From contig NZ_JACCBB010000001.1 in NCBI RefSeq assembly GCF_013409345.1, forward strand, positions 2,294,001-2,358,000: a DNA stretch of 64,000 bases. Direction: 5' to 3'. The position numbers were made by a program, and so were the translations under genes. Source of the DNA: Kineococcus aurantiacus. GTDB lineage: Bacteria; Actinomycetota; Actinomycetes; Actinomycetales; Kineococcaceae. The stretch's first letter is position 1. Each line of letters begins with the position of its first letter. This document shows positions 26,077 to 34,935 of this stretch, one piece after another. Under the pieces are notes generated by a model that was given only the letters and a program-made list of their open reading frames with translations, was not told where the DNA came from and did not search any database.

Positions 26077-27369
26077 TCAGAACTCCAGCAGGTTGTCGCG
26101 GAACTGCTCGTGGGTGTACCCGTCGCGGACCAGGCCGCGCTTGCGCAGCTCGGGGACCAGGCCGTCGGTGATCTCGGCGATGTAGCGCCGGTTGACGTTG
26201 CCGGAGATGAGGAACCCGTCGCCGCCGACCTCCTCGGCGATCTCACCCATCTGCGCGGCGACCGCGTCGGGGGTCCCGACGAGGTCGACGGAGCGCCGGA
26301 CGTTCGACTCGGCGGCCTCGCGCAGCGTCATGCCGGCCGCGTTGGCCGACATCATGACCATGGACGAACGGGTGGCGTTCGTGCCGGACAGGTCCGGGAA
26401 GGGCGCGTCGAGGTCGTACCGGGCGAAGTCGACGCCGCTGGCGTAGGACATGTTGGCCAGGTTGACCGAGATGTCGGCCTTGAAACCGGCGAGCGCGCGG
26501 GCGTTCTTCGCCTCGGCGTCGGCCTGCGTCTCGCCCAGGACGGGGGACACGATGAACATGACCTTGCACGAGTCGGGGTCCCGGCCGGCCTCGGCCATCC
26601 GCGCGCGGACGTCGGCGCGGTACTCCTTCATGGCCTCGACCGACTCGACCTGCGCCAGCAGCGTGTCGCAGTGCTTCGCGGCCAGCGCCCGGCCGGCGGT
26701 CGAACCCCCGGCCTGGCAGATGACGGGGTGGCCCTGCGGCGGCGGCAGGGTGTTCAGCGGGCCGCGGCTGGAGTGCCAGGTGCCGCGGAAGTCGATCGGG
26801 CGGACCCGCGAACCGTCCACGTAGACGTTGCGCGCGCGGTCCTGGACGAGCGCGTCGGCGTCCCACGAACCCCACAGCTGCTTGACCAGGTCGATCCACT
26901 CGTCGGCCATCTCGTAGCGCAGGTCGTGCTCGAAGATGTCCTCGTGCCCGAAGTTCTGCGCGGTGCGGGTGTTGTGCGAGGTCACCAGGTTCACCCCCGC
27001 CCGGCCGTGGCTGAGGTGGTCGATCGTCGCCATGGTGCGCGCGGCCATGTAGGGCGGGTAGAACGACGTCGACATCGTGCCGACGAGGCCGAGGCGCTCG
27101 GTGTGCTGGGACAGGATGGGCAGCAGCTGCATGGGGTCCTGCTTGGGGACCGAGCGCGCCCGGGCCAGCCACCAGTCGTGGCCGCCGCCGTAGCTGTCGG
27201 GGACGAAGGCGCCGTCCTCGAACATGACGTAGTCGAATCCGGCCCGTTCGAGCGATCGGGTCATGTCGACGTACAGGTCGGGGTGGTTCCACTCGTTCCC
27301 CCCCTCCCCGGACCACGTGCCGTTCCAGCTCTGCACCTGCCAGCTGAGGAACCACGCCAGGTGGAACAT
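26077..27369 (-). CDS. LLM-class flavin-dependent monooxygenase
   Basis: A 430-residue paralogue: FHLAWFLSWQVQSWNGTWSG, FDYVMFEDGAFVPDSYGGGH, TSFYPPYMAARTMATIDHLS, FMN region GRAGVNLVTSHNTRTAQNFG, SSRGPLNTLPPPQG and VICQAGGSTAGRALAAKHCD. It differs from the SSEDRAAQN group by HNTRTAQN in the FMN loop and by a bulky DWWLARARS insert-like region, so the substrate is likely different. ATG 27369 with GGGAGAGA ahead. C-terminus ends HEQFRDNLLEF, the common family end. Confidence 0.92.
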   Translation of the reverse strand: MFHLAWFLSWQVQSWNGTWSGEGGNEWNHPDLYVDMTRSLERAGFDYVMFEDGAFVPDSYGGGHDWWLARARSVPKQDPMQLLPILSQHTERLGLVGTMSTSFYPPYMAARTMATIDHLSHGRAGVNLVTSHNTRTAQNFGHEDIFEHDLRYEMADEWIDLVKQLWGSWDADALVQDRARNVYVDGSRVRPIDFRGTWHSSRGPLNTLPPPQGHPVICQAGGSTAGRALAAKHCDTLLAQVESVEAMKEYRADVRARMAEAGRDPDSCKVMFIVSPVLGETQADAEAKNARALAGFKADISVNLANMSYASGVDFARYDLDAPFPDLSGTNATRSSMVMMSANAAGMTLREAAESNVRRSVDLVGTPDAVAAQMGEIAEEVGGDGFLISGNVNRRYIAEITDGLVPELRKRGLVRDGYTHEQFRDNLLEF

Positions 27370-27392
27370 CGTCTCTCCCGCCTCCTCTGGGC

Positions 27393-28703
27393 TCAGAACG
27401 CGCGCAGGTTGTCGCGGAAGTGGGCGAACTCGTACCGGTCGCGGGTCAGGCCGCGCCGCTTGAGGACGGGCGCGAGGCCGTCGGTGACCTCGGCGACGTA
27501 CCGCCGGTTCATCGGGGCCCCGGCGATGAGGAACCCGTCCCCGCCGACCTCCTGCACCACGCCCGCCATCTGGTCGGCGACGTCCTCGGGGGTCCCGACG
27601 AACTCGATGGTGTCGATCGCGGAGTGGGCGATGAGCCGCTCGCGCAAGGTCTGGGTGCCGTCGCCCTTGAACTCCGCGAAGCTGCTGCGGTGCCCGTTGC
27701 TCTCCAGGTCGGCGGGCAGCGGGGCGTCGAGGTCGTACTGCGACAGGTCGATCCCGGACAGGTGCGACCGGCCGGCGAGCAGGCCGTCGATGTTCCTGGC
27801 CTGGGCGTCCTTGCGGCGCTGCAGCTTGGCCTGCGCCTCGGCCGTCGTCTCCCCGAACACCGGGGAGATGAGGTAGAGGACCTTCACGTCGTCGGGGTCG
27901 CGGCCCTGCTCGGCGGCGAGGGTGCGGATCTCCTCGCGGTAGGCGCGCATCTTGTCGGTGCCGTGCGGGTTGGAGATGATCGCCTCGGCCCAGCGGGCGG
28001 CGAACGCCTTGCCGGCGCTGGAGCCGCCGGCCTGCAGGACGACGGGCGAGCCCTGCGGGCTGGGGACGGTGTTCAGGGGCCCGCGCGAGGCGTAGTGCTT
28101 GCCCTGGAAGTCGAGGCGGTGAACCTTCTCGTGGTCGGCGTAGACGCCGTTCTCGACGTCGGCCAGGACCGCGTCGCTCTCCCAGGTGTCCCAGAGCTTG
28201 TGGGCGAGCTCGACGAACTCGTCGGCCATCTCGTACCGGACGTCGTGCTCGGGCATCTCGAAGCCGTAGTTCTGCGCGGCCCGGGTGTTGGACCCCGTGA
28301 CGACGTTCCAGCCGATGCGGCCCCGCGCGATGTGGTCGAGGGTCGTCATCATCCGGGCCACGGTGTACGGGTGGTAGAAGGTCGTGGTCAGGGTCGGGAC
28401 GATGCCCAGGTGCTTCGTCTCGTGGGCCAGGATCGCGGCCAGCACGGCGGGGTCGTGCTTGGGCGCGGCGGAGGCGGTGCGCAGGTAGTACTCCATCGAC
28501 CCCTTGTAGGTGTCGGAGACCTGGACGGAGTCCTCCATGATGAGGAAGTCGAAGCAGGCCCGTTCGAGGCTGTGCGCGAGGTCGACGTACTGGTCCGGCA
28601 TCATCCAGTCCTGCGCGCCGGTGCCGGACCAGGGCTGGTTCCAGCTCTGGACGCCGAACCCGGCACCCAGGAACCATCCGAGGTGGAACTTCGGGGTAGT
28701 CAT
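27393..28703 (-). CDS. LLM-class flavin-dependent monooxygenase
   Basis: A 436-residue paralogue: FHLGWFLGAGFGVQSWNQPW, FDFLIMEDSVQVSDTYKGSM, TTFYHPYTVARMMTTLDHIA, FMN region GRIGWNVVTGSNTRAAQNYG, ASRGPLNTVPSPQG and VVLQAGGSSAGKAFAARWAE. Two family positions are changed: FYHPY instead of FYPPx and LQAGG instead of CQAGG. ATG 28703 has AAGGG upstream; 11 bp follow the preceding gene. Ends FAHFRDNLRAF. Confidence 0.92.
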   Translation of the reverse strand: MTTPKFHLGWFLGAGFGVQSWNQPWSGTGAQDWMMPDQYVDLAHSLERACFDFLIMEDSVQVSDTYKGSMEYYLRTASAAPKHDPAVLAAILAHETKHLGIVPTLTTTFYHPYTVARMMTTLDHIARGRIGWNVVTGSNTRAAQNYGFEMPEHDVRYEMADEFVELAHKLWDTWESDAVLADVENGVYADHEKVHRLDFQGKHYASRGPLNTVPSPQGSPVVLQAGGSSAGKAFAARWAEAIISNPHGTDKMRAYREEIRTLAAEQGRDPDDVKVLYLISPVFGETTAEAQAKLQRRKDAQARNIDGLLAGRSHLSGIDLSQYDLDAPLPADLESNGHRSSFAEFKGDGTQTLRERLIAHSAIDTIEFVGTPEDVADQMAGVVQEVGGDGFLIAGAPMNRRYVAEVTDGLAPVLKRRGLTRDRYEFAHFRDNLRAF

Positions 28704-28714
28704 GTGGTGGCCCT

Positions 28715-30043
28715 TCAGAACTCGAGGAGGTTGTCGCGCAGGTGCTTGTGGGTGTACTCGGTGCGGACGAGGCCGCGTCGCTGCAGCGCGGGCACGAGGC
28801 CGTCGGTCACCTCGGCCACGTACTGCCGGGTGGGCGGCTGCATCCAGAGCATGAACCCGTCGCCGCCGACCTCGGCCATGGCGGCCTCCATCTGGTCCGC
28901 GACGGACTCGGGGGTCCCGACGAGCTCGAGGGCCTCGGTCCGGTAGTCGTGGACGGCCTCGCGCAGGGTGCGGTCCCCGGACCACTTCCGGAAGGTGTCC
29001 AGCGTCGACTGGTGCCCGTTGGTGCGGGCGGTGGCCGGGAGCGGTTCGTCGAGGTCGAACTGCGAGAAGTCGATCTCCATGCTGCCCGACCAGCCGACGA
29101 GCTGCCCGGTCGGGTCGGCCCGCACGGCCTCGCGCTTGCGTTCGAGGCGTTCGGCCGCCTCGGACTCGGTGGCGCCGAGGACCGGGGACACGATGAACAT
29201 CACCTTGACGTCGTCGGGGTCGCGGCCGAACGCCTCCGCCCGGGCCCGGACGTCGTCGCGGTACTCCTTCATCGCCGCGACGCCCTTGGGCAGCGCCATG
29301 ACCAGGTCGGCGTTGCGGGCGGCGAACTCGCGCCCCCGGGGTGACCCCCCGGCCTGGCTGACGACGGGCCGGCCCTGCGGGGGCGGCAGGGTGTTCAGCG
29401 GGCCGCGCGAGGAGTGGTGCTTGCCGCGGAAGTCGATCGGGTGGACCTTGGTGTGGTCGACGTAGGTGTTCGTGGCGCGGTCCATGACGAGGGCGTCCGG
29501 CTCCCACGACGCCCACAGCGCGTCGACGAGCTCGACGTGCTCCTGCGCCCGCTCGTACCGCTCGTCGTGCGGGGGCAGCCGGTCCATGCCGAAGTTCTGC
29601 GCCGCCCGGTCCTCGCTGGAGGTGACGACGTTCCAGCCGATCCGGCCACCGGACAGGTGGTCCAGCGTCGACACCGCGCGGGCCAGCAGGTAGGGGGGGT
29701 AGAAGCTCGTGGAGGCCGTGATCGAGACGCCGAGGTGCTTCGTGGCCGCCGTCAGCAGCGGGGCCAGCGCGATCGGGTCGCCCTTGGGCGCCCACACGCC
29801 CCGGGCCAGCGTCGCCTCCGCGGTCCCGCCGTAGGTGTCGGACACCATCGAGGAGTCCTCCAGCAGCAGGACGTCGAAGCAGGCGCGTTCGAGCTGGCGG
29901 GCGAAGTCGACGTAGAAGCTGCCGTCGAGCCAGTCGCGGTGGCTGCGCTCGGTCCCCTCGAAGGGCTGGTTCCAGCCCGGCGGGACGTAGGCGCCGAACC
30001 AGCCGAGGTGGAACTTCCGGGTCCCCGCGGGCAGCGGGCTCAC
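28715..30043 (-). CDS. LLM-class flavin-dependent monooxygenase
   Basis: A 442-residue paralogue: FHLGWFGAYVPPGWNQPFEG, CFDVLLLEDSSMVSDTYGGT, TSFYPPYLLARAVSTLDHLS, FMN region GRIGWNVVTSSEDRAAQNFG, SSRGPLNTLPPPQG and VVSQAGGSPRGREFAARNAD. GTG 30043 overlaps the stop of the ABC binding-protein gene (GTGA), so the first monooxygenase of the operon is translationally coupled to the importer, a strong sign that the importer delivers the substrate. Confidence 0.93.
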   Translation of the reverse strand: MSPLPAGTRKFHLGWFGAYVPPGWNQPFEGTERSHRDWLDGSFYVDFARQLERACFDVLLLEDSSMVSDTYGGTAEATLARGVWAPKGDPIALAPLLTAATKHLGVSITASTSFYPPYLLARAVSTLDHLSGGRIGWNVVTSSEDRAAQNFGMDRLPPHDERYERAQEHVELVDALWASWEPDALVMDRATNTYVDHTKVHPIDFRGKHHSSRGPLNTLPPPQGRPVVSQAGGSPRGREFAARNADLVMALPKGVAAMKEYRDDVRARAEAFGRDPDDVKVMFIVSPVLGATESEAAERLERKREAVRADPTGQLVGWSGSMEIDFSQFDLDEPLPATARTNGHQSTLDTFRKWSGDRTLREAVHDYRTEALELVGTPESVADQMEAAMAEVGGDGFMLWMQPPTRQYVAEVTDGLVPALQRRGLVRTEYTHKHLRDNLLEF

Positions 30044-31716
30044 GCGATCTTCAGGTTGGAGTAGTCGATGCGGAAGTCGGTGCGCTGGGCGAAGCCGTCG
30101 ATGTCGGAGCGCAGCACCGCCGCGGGCTTGACCCGGGCGATCATCACGTAGGGGGCCTGCGTCACCATGCGCAGCTCCGCGGTCTGCCAGTGCGCCATCG
30201 CCGGCGCCCCGAGGGCGTCACCGGCGTCGAGCCCGGCGGTGACCTCGGCGAGGAACTCCGGGTCGTTCCACAGGGCGGTGTTGGACCCGCCGCCGGGCTG
30301 GGTGAGCAGCGAGAGCATGTAGGGCGGGGTGTTCGTCACGGCGGCGCCGACGGCGAGGCTGGCCTGCAGCTTGCCGTCGAGGGAGTCCTGGTTCAGCTGC
30401 GCCGCCGGCAGCTCGGCGATCTGGACGGTGATCCCGGCGTCGGCGAGGGCGGACTGGATCTGGATGGCGGTGTCCTGCACCGACGGCAGCTGGTTGTTGA
30501 CGCTCAGGGTGAAGGAGAGGTCGCTCGCCCCCGCGGCGGCCAGGAGCTGCTTGGCGTGGTCGGGGTCGAAGGTGAACTCCGGCAGCGCGCTGTCTTCGTA
30601 GCCGGGCGCGGTGTCGTCGAGGATGTGGTTGTACTGGTAGGCGCGGTCGAAGTAGACGTCGGAGATGATCTTGTCGTACGGGACGGCGAAGGACATCGCG
30701 TAGCGGACGGCCGGGTCGTCGAAGGGCGGGCGGGTCGTGTTCATCGCCAGCAGCAGGTAGCTGTTCGTCCGGGTGTCCGGGACGGTGACCGCGCTGTCCG
30801 CCTCCAGCGACTGCTGGTCGGAGGGCCGCAGGCCGAGGGCGATGTCGGCGTCGCCCTGGCGGACCATGTTGGCGCGGGTCGCCGCGTCCTCGACGAGGCG
30901 GCGGGTCATCCGGGTGATGGCGGGCGGCCCGAGGACGAAGTCCGGGTTGGAGACCATCACGATCTCCTGCCCGGCCGTCACCGACTCCAGCTCGTACGCC
31001 CCGAACCCGACGTTGCCGCGCATCATGTCGGCCGCGCCCCACTGGACCGCGTAGGGGTCGTCGGGGGTGGCATTGGCCTTGAGGTGGGTGCTGTCGTAGA
31101 TGGAGCCGATGTTCTCGGCGAGGTTGGCCAGCAGGGTCAGGCCGTAACCGGCCTTGGCGACCGTGAAGGTCACCGTGTGGTCGTCGACCTTGCGGATCTG
31201 CGTCGCCGGGTCGGTGAGCATGGGCTTGTAGTAGCCGGCCATGCCCCCGCCGGGGGTGGCGAACTTCCGCTCGAAGGACCACAGCACGTCGTCGGCGGTG
31301 AGCTCGTTGCCCTGCTGGCTCAGGACGCCCTGCTTGAGGTGGAAGGTGAAGGTCAGCCCGTCCGGGCTCGTCTCGTAGCTCTCGGCCAGGTACGGCTCGA
31401 AGGTGTAGAGGTCCTGGTTCAGCGCGTTGCCGTCCTCGACGTACGGCTTGCGCAGCAGCTGGGCGTGCAGGTTGTTGGTGACGTCCTGGTTGTCGGTGCC
31501 CGCGGTGTAGCCGTAGTCGCGGACCACGTTCGAGGCCTGGTCGGGGGTCACCACGACGATCTCCGTGCGCGCGGCGGTGCCGCCCCCCTCGTCGGCGGGG
31601 GCCTCGTCGGAGCAGGCCGAGAGCACGCCGGCGACGGCTCCGCCGACTCCGAGGTACTGCAGGGCCCGGCGCCGGCTGGGTCCGGGCGCGGTGGGGTGAG
31701 GACGGGACGGCGACAT
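30040..31716 (-). CDS. ABC transporter substrate-binding lipoprotein, peptide/nickel family 5
   Basis: A 558-residue family-5 binding protein. The N-terminus has a twin-arginine-like signal (SRRRALQYLGVGGAVAGVL) and a lipobox with Cys35 (LSAC), so it is a lipoprotein, possibly Tat-exported. Family marks: ESYETSPDGLTFTFHLKQGV near residue 115, TADDVLWSFERKF, and the C-terminal lobe with FDPDHAKQLLAAAG. Members bind oligopeptides, nickel chelates, opines, EDTA-metal complexes or similar. ATG 31716 with AAGGAGAG. It follows the permease genes (44-bp gap) and overlaps the first LLM gene. Confidence 0.92.
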   Translation of the reverse strand: MSPSRPHPTAPGPSRRRALQYLGVGGAVAGVLSACSDEAPADEGGGTAARTEIVVVTPDQASNVVRDYGYTAGTDNQDVTNNLHAQLLRKPYVEDGNALNQDLYTFEPYLAESYETSPDGLTFTFHLKQGVLSQQGNELTADDVLWSFERKFATPGGGMAGYYKPMLTDPATQIRKVDDHTVTFTVAKAGYGLTLLANLAENIGSIYDSTHLKANATPDDPYAVQWGAADMMRGNVGFGAYELESVTAGQEIVMVSNPDFVLGPPAITRMTRRLVEDAATRANMVRQGDADIALGLRPSDQQSLEADSAVTVPDTRTNSYLLLAMNTTRPPFDDPAVRYAMSFAVPYDKIISDVYFDRAYQYNHILDDTAPGYEDSALPEFTFDPDHAKQLLAAAGASDLSFTLSVNNQLPSVQDTAIQIQSALADAGITVQIAELPAAQLNQDSLDGKLQASLAVGAAVTNTPPYMLSLLTQPGGGSNTALWNDPEFLAEVTAGLDAGDALGAPAMAHWQTAELRMVTQAPYVMIARVKPAAVLRSDIDGFAQRTDFRIDYSNLKIA

Positions 31717-31760
31717 GCGCTCTCCTTGCGGGACGGCGGGAGGACGAGGAGGGGGGGTGT

Positions 31761-32648
31761 TCAGCGCCGGAGGTCGGCGGTGAGGCGGCGCCCGAGCAGC
31801 GAGACGCTCGCGACGGTGAGGCAGAGGGCGACGGCGGGGGCACCGGCGGCCCAGAACTTCCCGACGGCCGCGTCACCCGCCCCGCGGGTGATCATGGCGC
31901 CCCACTCCGGGGTGGGCGGCGGGAGGCCGACGCCGAGGAACCCGAGCGCCGCGGTGAGGATGATCGTCACCCCGAACAGCACGGGGGCGTTCTGGAAGGC
32001 GGGGGTGACCGAGTTCGGCAGGACGTGGCGGACGACGAGCTCCAGCTCGGTGAGCCCGGCCTGCCGCGCGGCGTCGAGGTAGGCGTCGTGCCGGACCCGC
32101 AGCACCTCGGTGCGCACGAGGCGCGCCTGCAGCGGGGCCAGGACGATCGCGAGGGTGAGCACCATCGTCGGGGTGCTCGTGCCGAAGAACGACACGACGA
32201 CGAGGGCGACGATGATCGTGGGGACGGCCTCGAGCAGGTCCATGCCGCGGGCGGTGCCGCGGGCGAGCAGTCCCCCGATCCCGCCGCGGGACTCGTTCAT
32301 GCCCACCACCAGGCCCACGGCGACGCCGGCCGAGGTCGCGAGCAGCGTCGCGAGCGCGGCGATGACGACGTCGACGCGGGCGCCGGCCAGCGTGCGGGAG
32401 AACACGTCGAGGCCGGAGTTGTCGGTGCCGAGCAGGAACTCCCCGCCGGGGGCCGAGGAGGGGGTCCCGACGACGCGGGTGGGGTCCAGCGGCGCGACCC
32501 AGGGGCCGATCACCGCCAGGACGAGCACGGCGAGCACGGGCAGGGCGACGAGGACGGTGCCCGCCCGCACCCGGCGCCGCGTCCGCGGCGCCGGGGTGGC
32601 GGTGCCGACGACGGCGGGCGCACCGCCGGTGGTCTTGAGGTCGGTCAC
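31761..32648 (-). CDS. ABC transporter permease, DppC type
   Basis: A 295-residue inner membrane permease with about six TM segments (first at 30-50). Marks: GTDNSGLDVFSRTLAGARVD before TM2, and the EAA loop HDAYLDAARQAGLTELELVV RHVLPN around 188-212. GTG 32648 overlaps the DppB-type gene stop (GTGA). Together with the gene upstream it forms the membrane channel for the peptide-type importer. Confidence 0.92.
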   Translation of the reverse strand: MTDLKTTGGAPAVVGTATPAPRTRRRVRAGTVLVALPVLAVLVLAVIGPWVAPLDPTRVVGTPSSAPGGEFLLGTDNSGLDVFSRTLAGARVDVVIAALATLLATSAGVAVGLVVGMNESRGGIGGLLARGTARGMDLLEAVPTIIVALVVVSFFGTSTPTMVLTLAIVLAPLQARLVRTEVLRVRHDAYLDAARQAGLTELELVVRHVLPNSVTPAFQNAPVLFGVTIILTAALGFLGVGLPPPTPEWGAMITRGAGDAAVGKFWAAGAPAVALCLTVASVSLLGRRLTADLRR

Positions 32649-33763
32649 GAGCCGGCCACCTTCCTGCCCGGCTTGCGGCGCGGGTCGAGGGTCATGTTGA
32701 CCACGTCGACGAGGAGGAACACGACCATCGACAGCGCGCCCACCACGAGCAGCGAACCCTGGAGGGCGACGAAGTCGGTCGTGCTCACGGCGTCGACGGC
32801 GTAGCTGCCCATCCCCCCGAGCCCGAACAGCGTCTCGAGGATCACCGCACCCCCCACGAGCGAGCCGAACACGTTGCCGCTCATGGTCACCACCGGCGGC
32901 AGGGCCCGGCGGTAGGTCGCCGCCCAGACCGAGCGGCGCGGGGCGCCGGCCGCGGCCATGAACCTCGTGGGCTGCGAGGCGGTCGCCTCCTCCAGGGAGG
33001 AGAGCAGCTGCTTGAGCAGCACGGGGCAGACCGACACGACGAGCACGCAGACCGGGAGCAGCAGCCGGGAGGTCATCGAGTTCACGACGGGCAGGTCCCC
33101 GCGCAGCACCGCGTCGAGCAGCGGGAAGTGCGTGAGGGGTTCGGGGGCCACCAGCCCGGGGCGGATGCGCCCGGTGGGCGCGGGGACCACGTGCAGGGTG
33201 GCGTAGAACAGGAAGATGCCGAAGACGCCGACGACGAACTCGGGCACGGAACCGGCGGCCTGGGCGTAGCCCCGCACGAGGCGGGCGGCGAGGGAGCGGG
33301 GCCGGGCGACGACCACGGTCGACAGGACCAGGGTCACCAGCACGAGCCAGGTGAACGCCGTGACCGCCAGTTCCACCGTGCCCGGCAGGCGGTCGCCGAT
33401 CTCCGCGGTGACCGACCGGCCGGTGGCGATGGACTCGCCGAGGTCGAGGTGCAGCAGGCGGCCGAGGTAGGTCGCGAGCTGGTCGGGCAGGCTCCCGTCC
33501 AGTCCCAGCCGCTCGCGGGTGGCGAGGTAGTCCTCCTGGGTGGCCTCGGGCCCGACGACCTCGCGGGCGGGGTCGCCGGGGATCAGGCGCACCAGGAAGA
33601 AGGTCGCGACGGCGAAGAGGAGGAGGTGCAGCGGCAGCGCGAGGAGGCGGGTGATCCACCAGCGGTGGCGGGCGATCAGCCGGCCGGCGGCCGACCCGGA
33701 GCGCGCGCCGGGGCGGGTGGTCGCCGGCGGGTCGGCGACCTGGGGCTGGAGCCCGGTGCTCAC
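32645..33763 (-). CDS. ABC transporter permease, DppB type
   Basis: A 372-residue permease. The N-terminal TM is followed by FFLVRLIPGDPAREVVGPEA, the DppB hallmark, and the EAA-like loop ASQPTRFMAAAGAPRRSVWA lies near 285. About six TM segments. It has a 35-residue N-terminal extension relative to typical DppB. GTG 33763 overlaps the ATPase stop (GTGA). Confidence 0.92.
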   Translation of the reverse strand: MSTGLQPQVADPPATTRPGARSGSAAGRLIARHRWWITRLLALPLHLLLFAVATFFLVRLIPGDPAREVVGPEATQEDYLATRERLGLDGSLPDQLATYLGRLLHLDLGESIATGRSVTAEIGDRLPGTVELAVTAFTWLVLVTLVLSTVVVARPRSLAARLVRGYAQAAGSVPEFVVGVFGIFLFYATLHVVPAPTGRIRPGLVAPEPLTHFPLLDAVLRGDLPVVNSMTSRLLLPVCVLVVSVCPVLLKQLLSSLEEATASQPTRFMAAAGAPRRSVWAATYRRALPPVVTMSGNVFGSLVGGAVILETLFGLGGMGSYAVDAVSTTDFVALQGSLLVVGALSMVVFLLVDVVNMTLDPRRKPGRKVAGS

Positions 33764-34563
33764 GAGGCGGCCCGCAGACCGGGCCCGGAGTGGGCCGCGA
33801 GCAGCGTGCGGGTGTAGTCGTGCCGCGGGGAGCCGACGACCTCCTCCACCGTGCCGTGCTCGACGGCCCGTCCCCCCTGCACGACCAGCAGGTGCGAGGA
33901 GATGAAGGCCGTCGCGGGCAGGCCGTGGGAGACGAACACCAGGCCGCAGCCGGTGGCGACCGTGTGCCGCCGCAGGTGGTTCAGGACCGCGCCCTGGACG
34001 GAGACGTCCAGCGCGGAGACCACCTCGTCGCAGATGAGGACGCGGGGGGAGACCACGAGGGCGCGGGCGATCGCGAACCGCTGGCGTTGACCGCCGGAGA
34101 CGTTGCGGGGCAGCCGGTCCGCCAGGGCGGGGGCGATCTCCAGGGACGTCAGGACCTCGTCCACGCGGGCGTCGGCGGCGGCGCGGTCCAGCCGCAGCAG
34201 CCGCAGCAGCGGCAGCCGGACGGAGTCGCGCAGGGTGCGCCGGGGGTCGAAGGAGGAGCTGGTGTCCTGCGCGACGTACTGCACCGCGCGGCGCAGGTCG
34301 CTGCGTCCGGTGCGCGACCGCAGCAGGTTCACGACGGGTTCGCCGTCGAGGAGCACCCTGCCGCTGGTGGGGGTCTCCAGCCCGGCGAGCATGCGCGCCA
34401 GGGTCGACTTGCCGGACCCGGACTCGCCCACGATGCCGAGCGCGGTGTCCGGCCCGATCTCCAGGTCGATCCCCGCCACGGCCGGCGCGGCCCCGCGGCG
34501 GTAGGTCTTCACGACCTGGTCGGCGGCCAGTTGCGTCAGGGTCGCTGGTCGGTCTTCGCTCAC
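33760..34563 (-). CDS. Peptide-type ABC transporter ATP-binding protein, DppF type; first gene of the LLM operon
   Basis: A 267-residue ATPase: Walker A GESGSGKST, signature NVSGGQRQRFAIARAL, Walker B LICDEVVSALD (Val for the usual Pro-Thr), His in VFVSHGL. A longer frame reaches 34713, but GTG 34563 has AGGAGGTG in front and gives the normal DppF length. It opens the 12-gene minus-strand operon, behind a ~370-bp divergent control region with a strong leader hairpin. Confidence 0.92.
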   Translation of the reverse strand: MSEDRPATLTQLAADQVVKTYRRGAAPAVAGIDLEIGPDTALGIVGESGSGKSTLARMLAGLETPTSGRVLLDGEPVVNLLRSRTGRSDLRRAVQYVAQDTSSSFDPRRTLRDSVRLPLLRLLRLDRAAADARVDEVLTSLEIAPALADRLPRNVSGGQRQRFAIARALVVSPRVLICDEVVSALDVSVQGAVLNHLRRHTVATGCGLVFVSHGLPATAFISSHLLVVQGGRAVEHGTVEEVVGSPRHDYTRTLLAAHSGPGLRAAS

Positions 34564-34700
34564 GGCACCTCCTGCGTCGACGTGCTCGGGGGGGCAGGCC
34601 CGGACCGGCGGCGCCGGTCCGGGTGCAGTCGGTACGGCGGTGTCCGGGGCTGCGTGGTGGCGAGCATGCAGGCCGCGGGTTTCAGGCGTCTTCCGAACAC

Positions 34701-34711
34701 GTGTCGGACAC
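34701..34711. promoter_or_regulatory. GntR-like palindrome
   Basis: GTGTC and GACAC are perfect arms around a single G. Many GntR-family operators follow a GT-N-AC dyad pattern, so this is a candidate site for the GntR/UTRA protein encoded at 19031, about 15 kb away at the other end of the cluster. The link is inference. Confidence 0.4.
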
Positions 34712-34750
34712 ATTTCGCCGGACGGAACCGCAGGTCAGGGGCGTGCAGAC

Positions 34751-34857
34751 GCCATTAACGCCACCGGCCCACCGGGCCGCGGCACCGGCTCCGCGGGGCG
34801 GGTGGCGTTGTTCGGGGGTTCCGTGCTCACCGCGGTGGCGAAACAGGGCGTTAATGG
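34751..34857. promoter_or_regulatory. Pair of outward-facing GGCGTTAATGG elements
   Basis: Minus strand 34762-34751 reads GGCGTTAATGGC; plus strand 34847-34858 reads GGCGTTAATGGT, 11 of 12 identical. Each copy points towards one of the divergent LLM operons, with 85 bp between. They could be operators of one regulator (also allowing DNA looping) or paired promoter cores. Confidence 0.5.
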
Positions 34858-34935
34858 TCGTGACGTCCGGCGGAAACACGGCGTCGGTGACACTCGGTCG
34901 AACAACTCACCTCCGACGAGTGAGGACTCGACCCC

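Larger units (their letters stand above)
34564..34935. promoter_or_regulatory. Divergent control region of the two LLM operons
   Basis: About 370 bp without a gene between GTG 34563 (minus) and TTG 34936 (plus). It contains an 11-bp-stem hairpin at 34599-34623 in the minus-strand leader (arms CCCGGACCGGC and GCCGGTCCGGG, loop GGC), a GTGTC-G-GACAC palindrome at 34701-34711, and two copies of an element reading GGCGTTAATGG outward towards each operon (34751-34762 on minus, 34847-34857 on plus). Base composition drops around 34740-34910, as expected for promoters. Confidence 0.6.

Noticed and set aside
34860-34905. GTGAC, GAAAC and GTGAC half-sites as a second GlnR box before the plus-strand LLM operon
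   Set aside because: Spacing between half-sites is 13-14 bp instead of about 11, so they are not on the same helix face.
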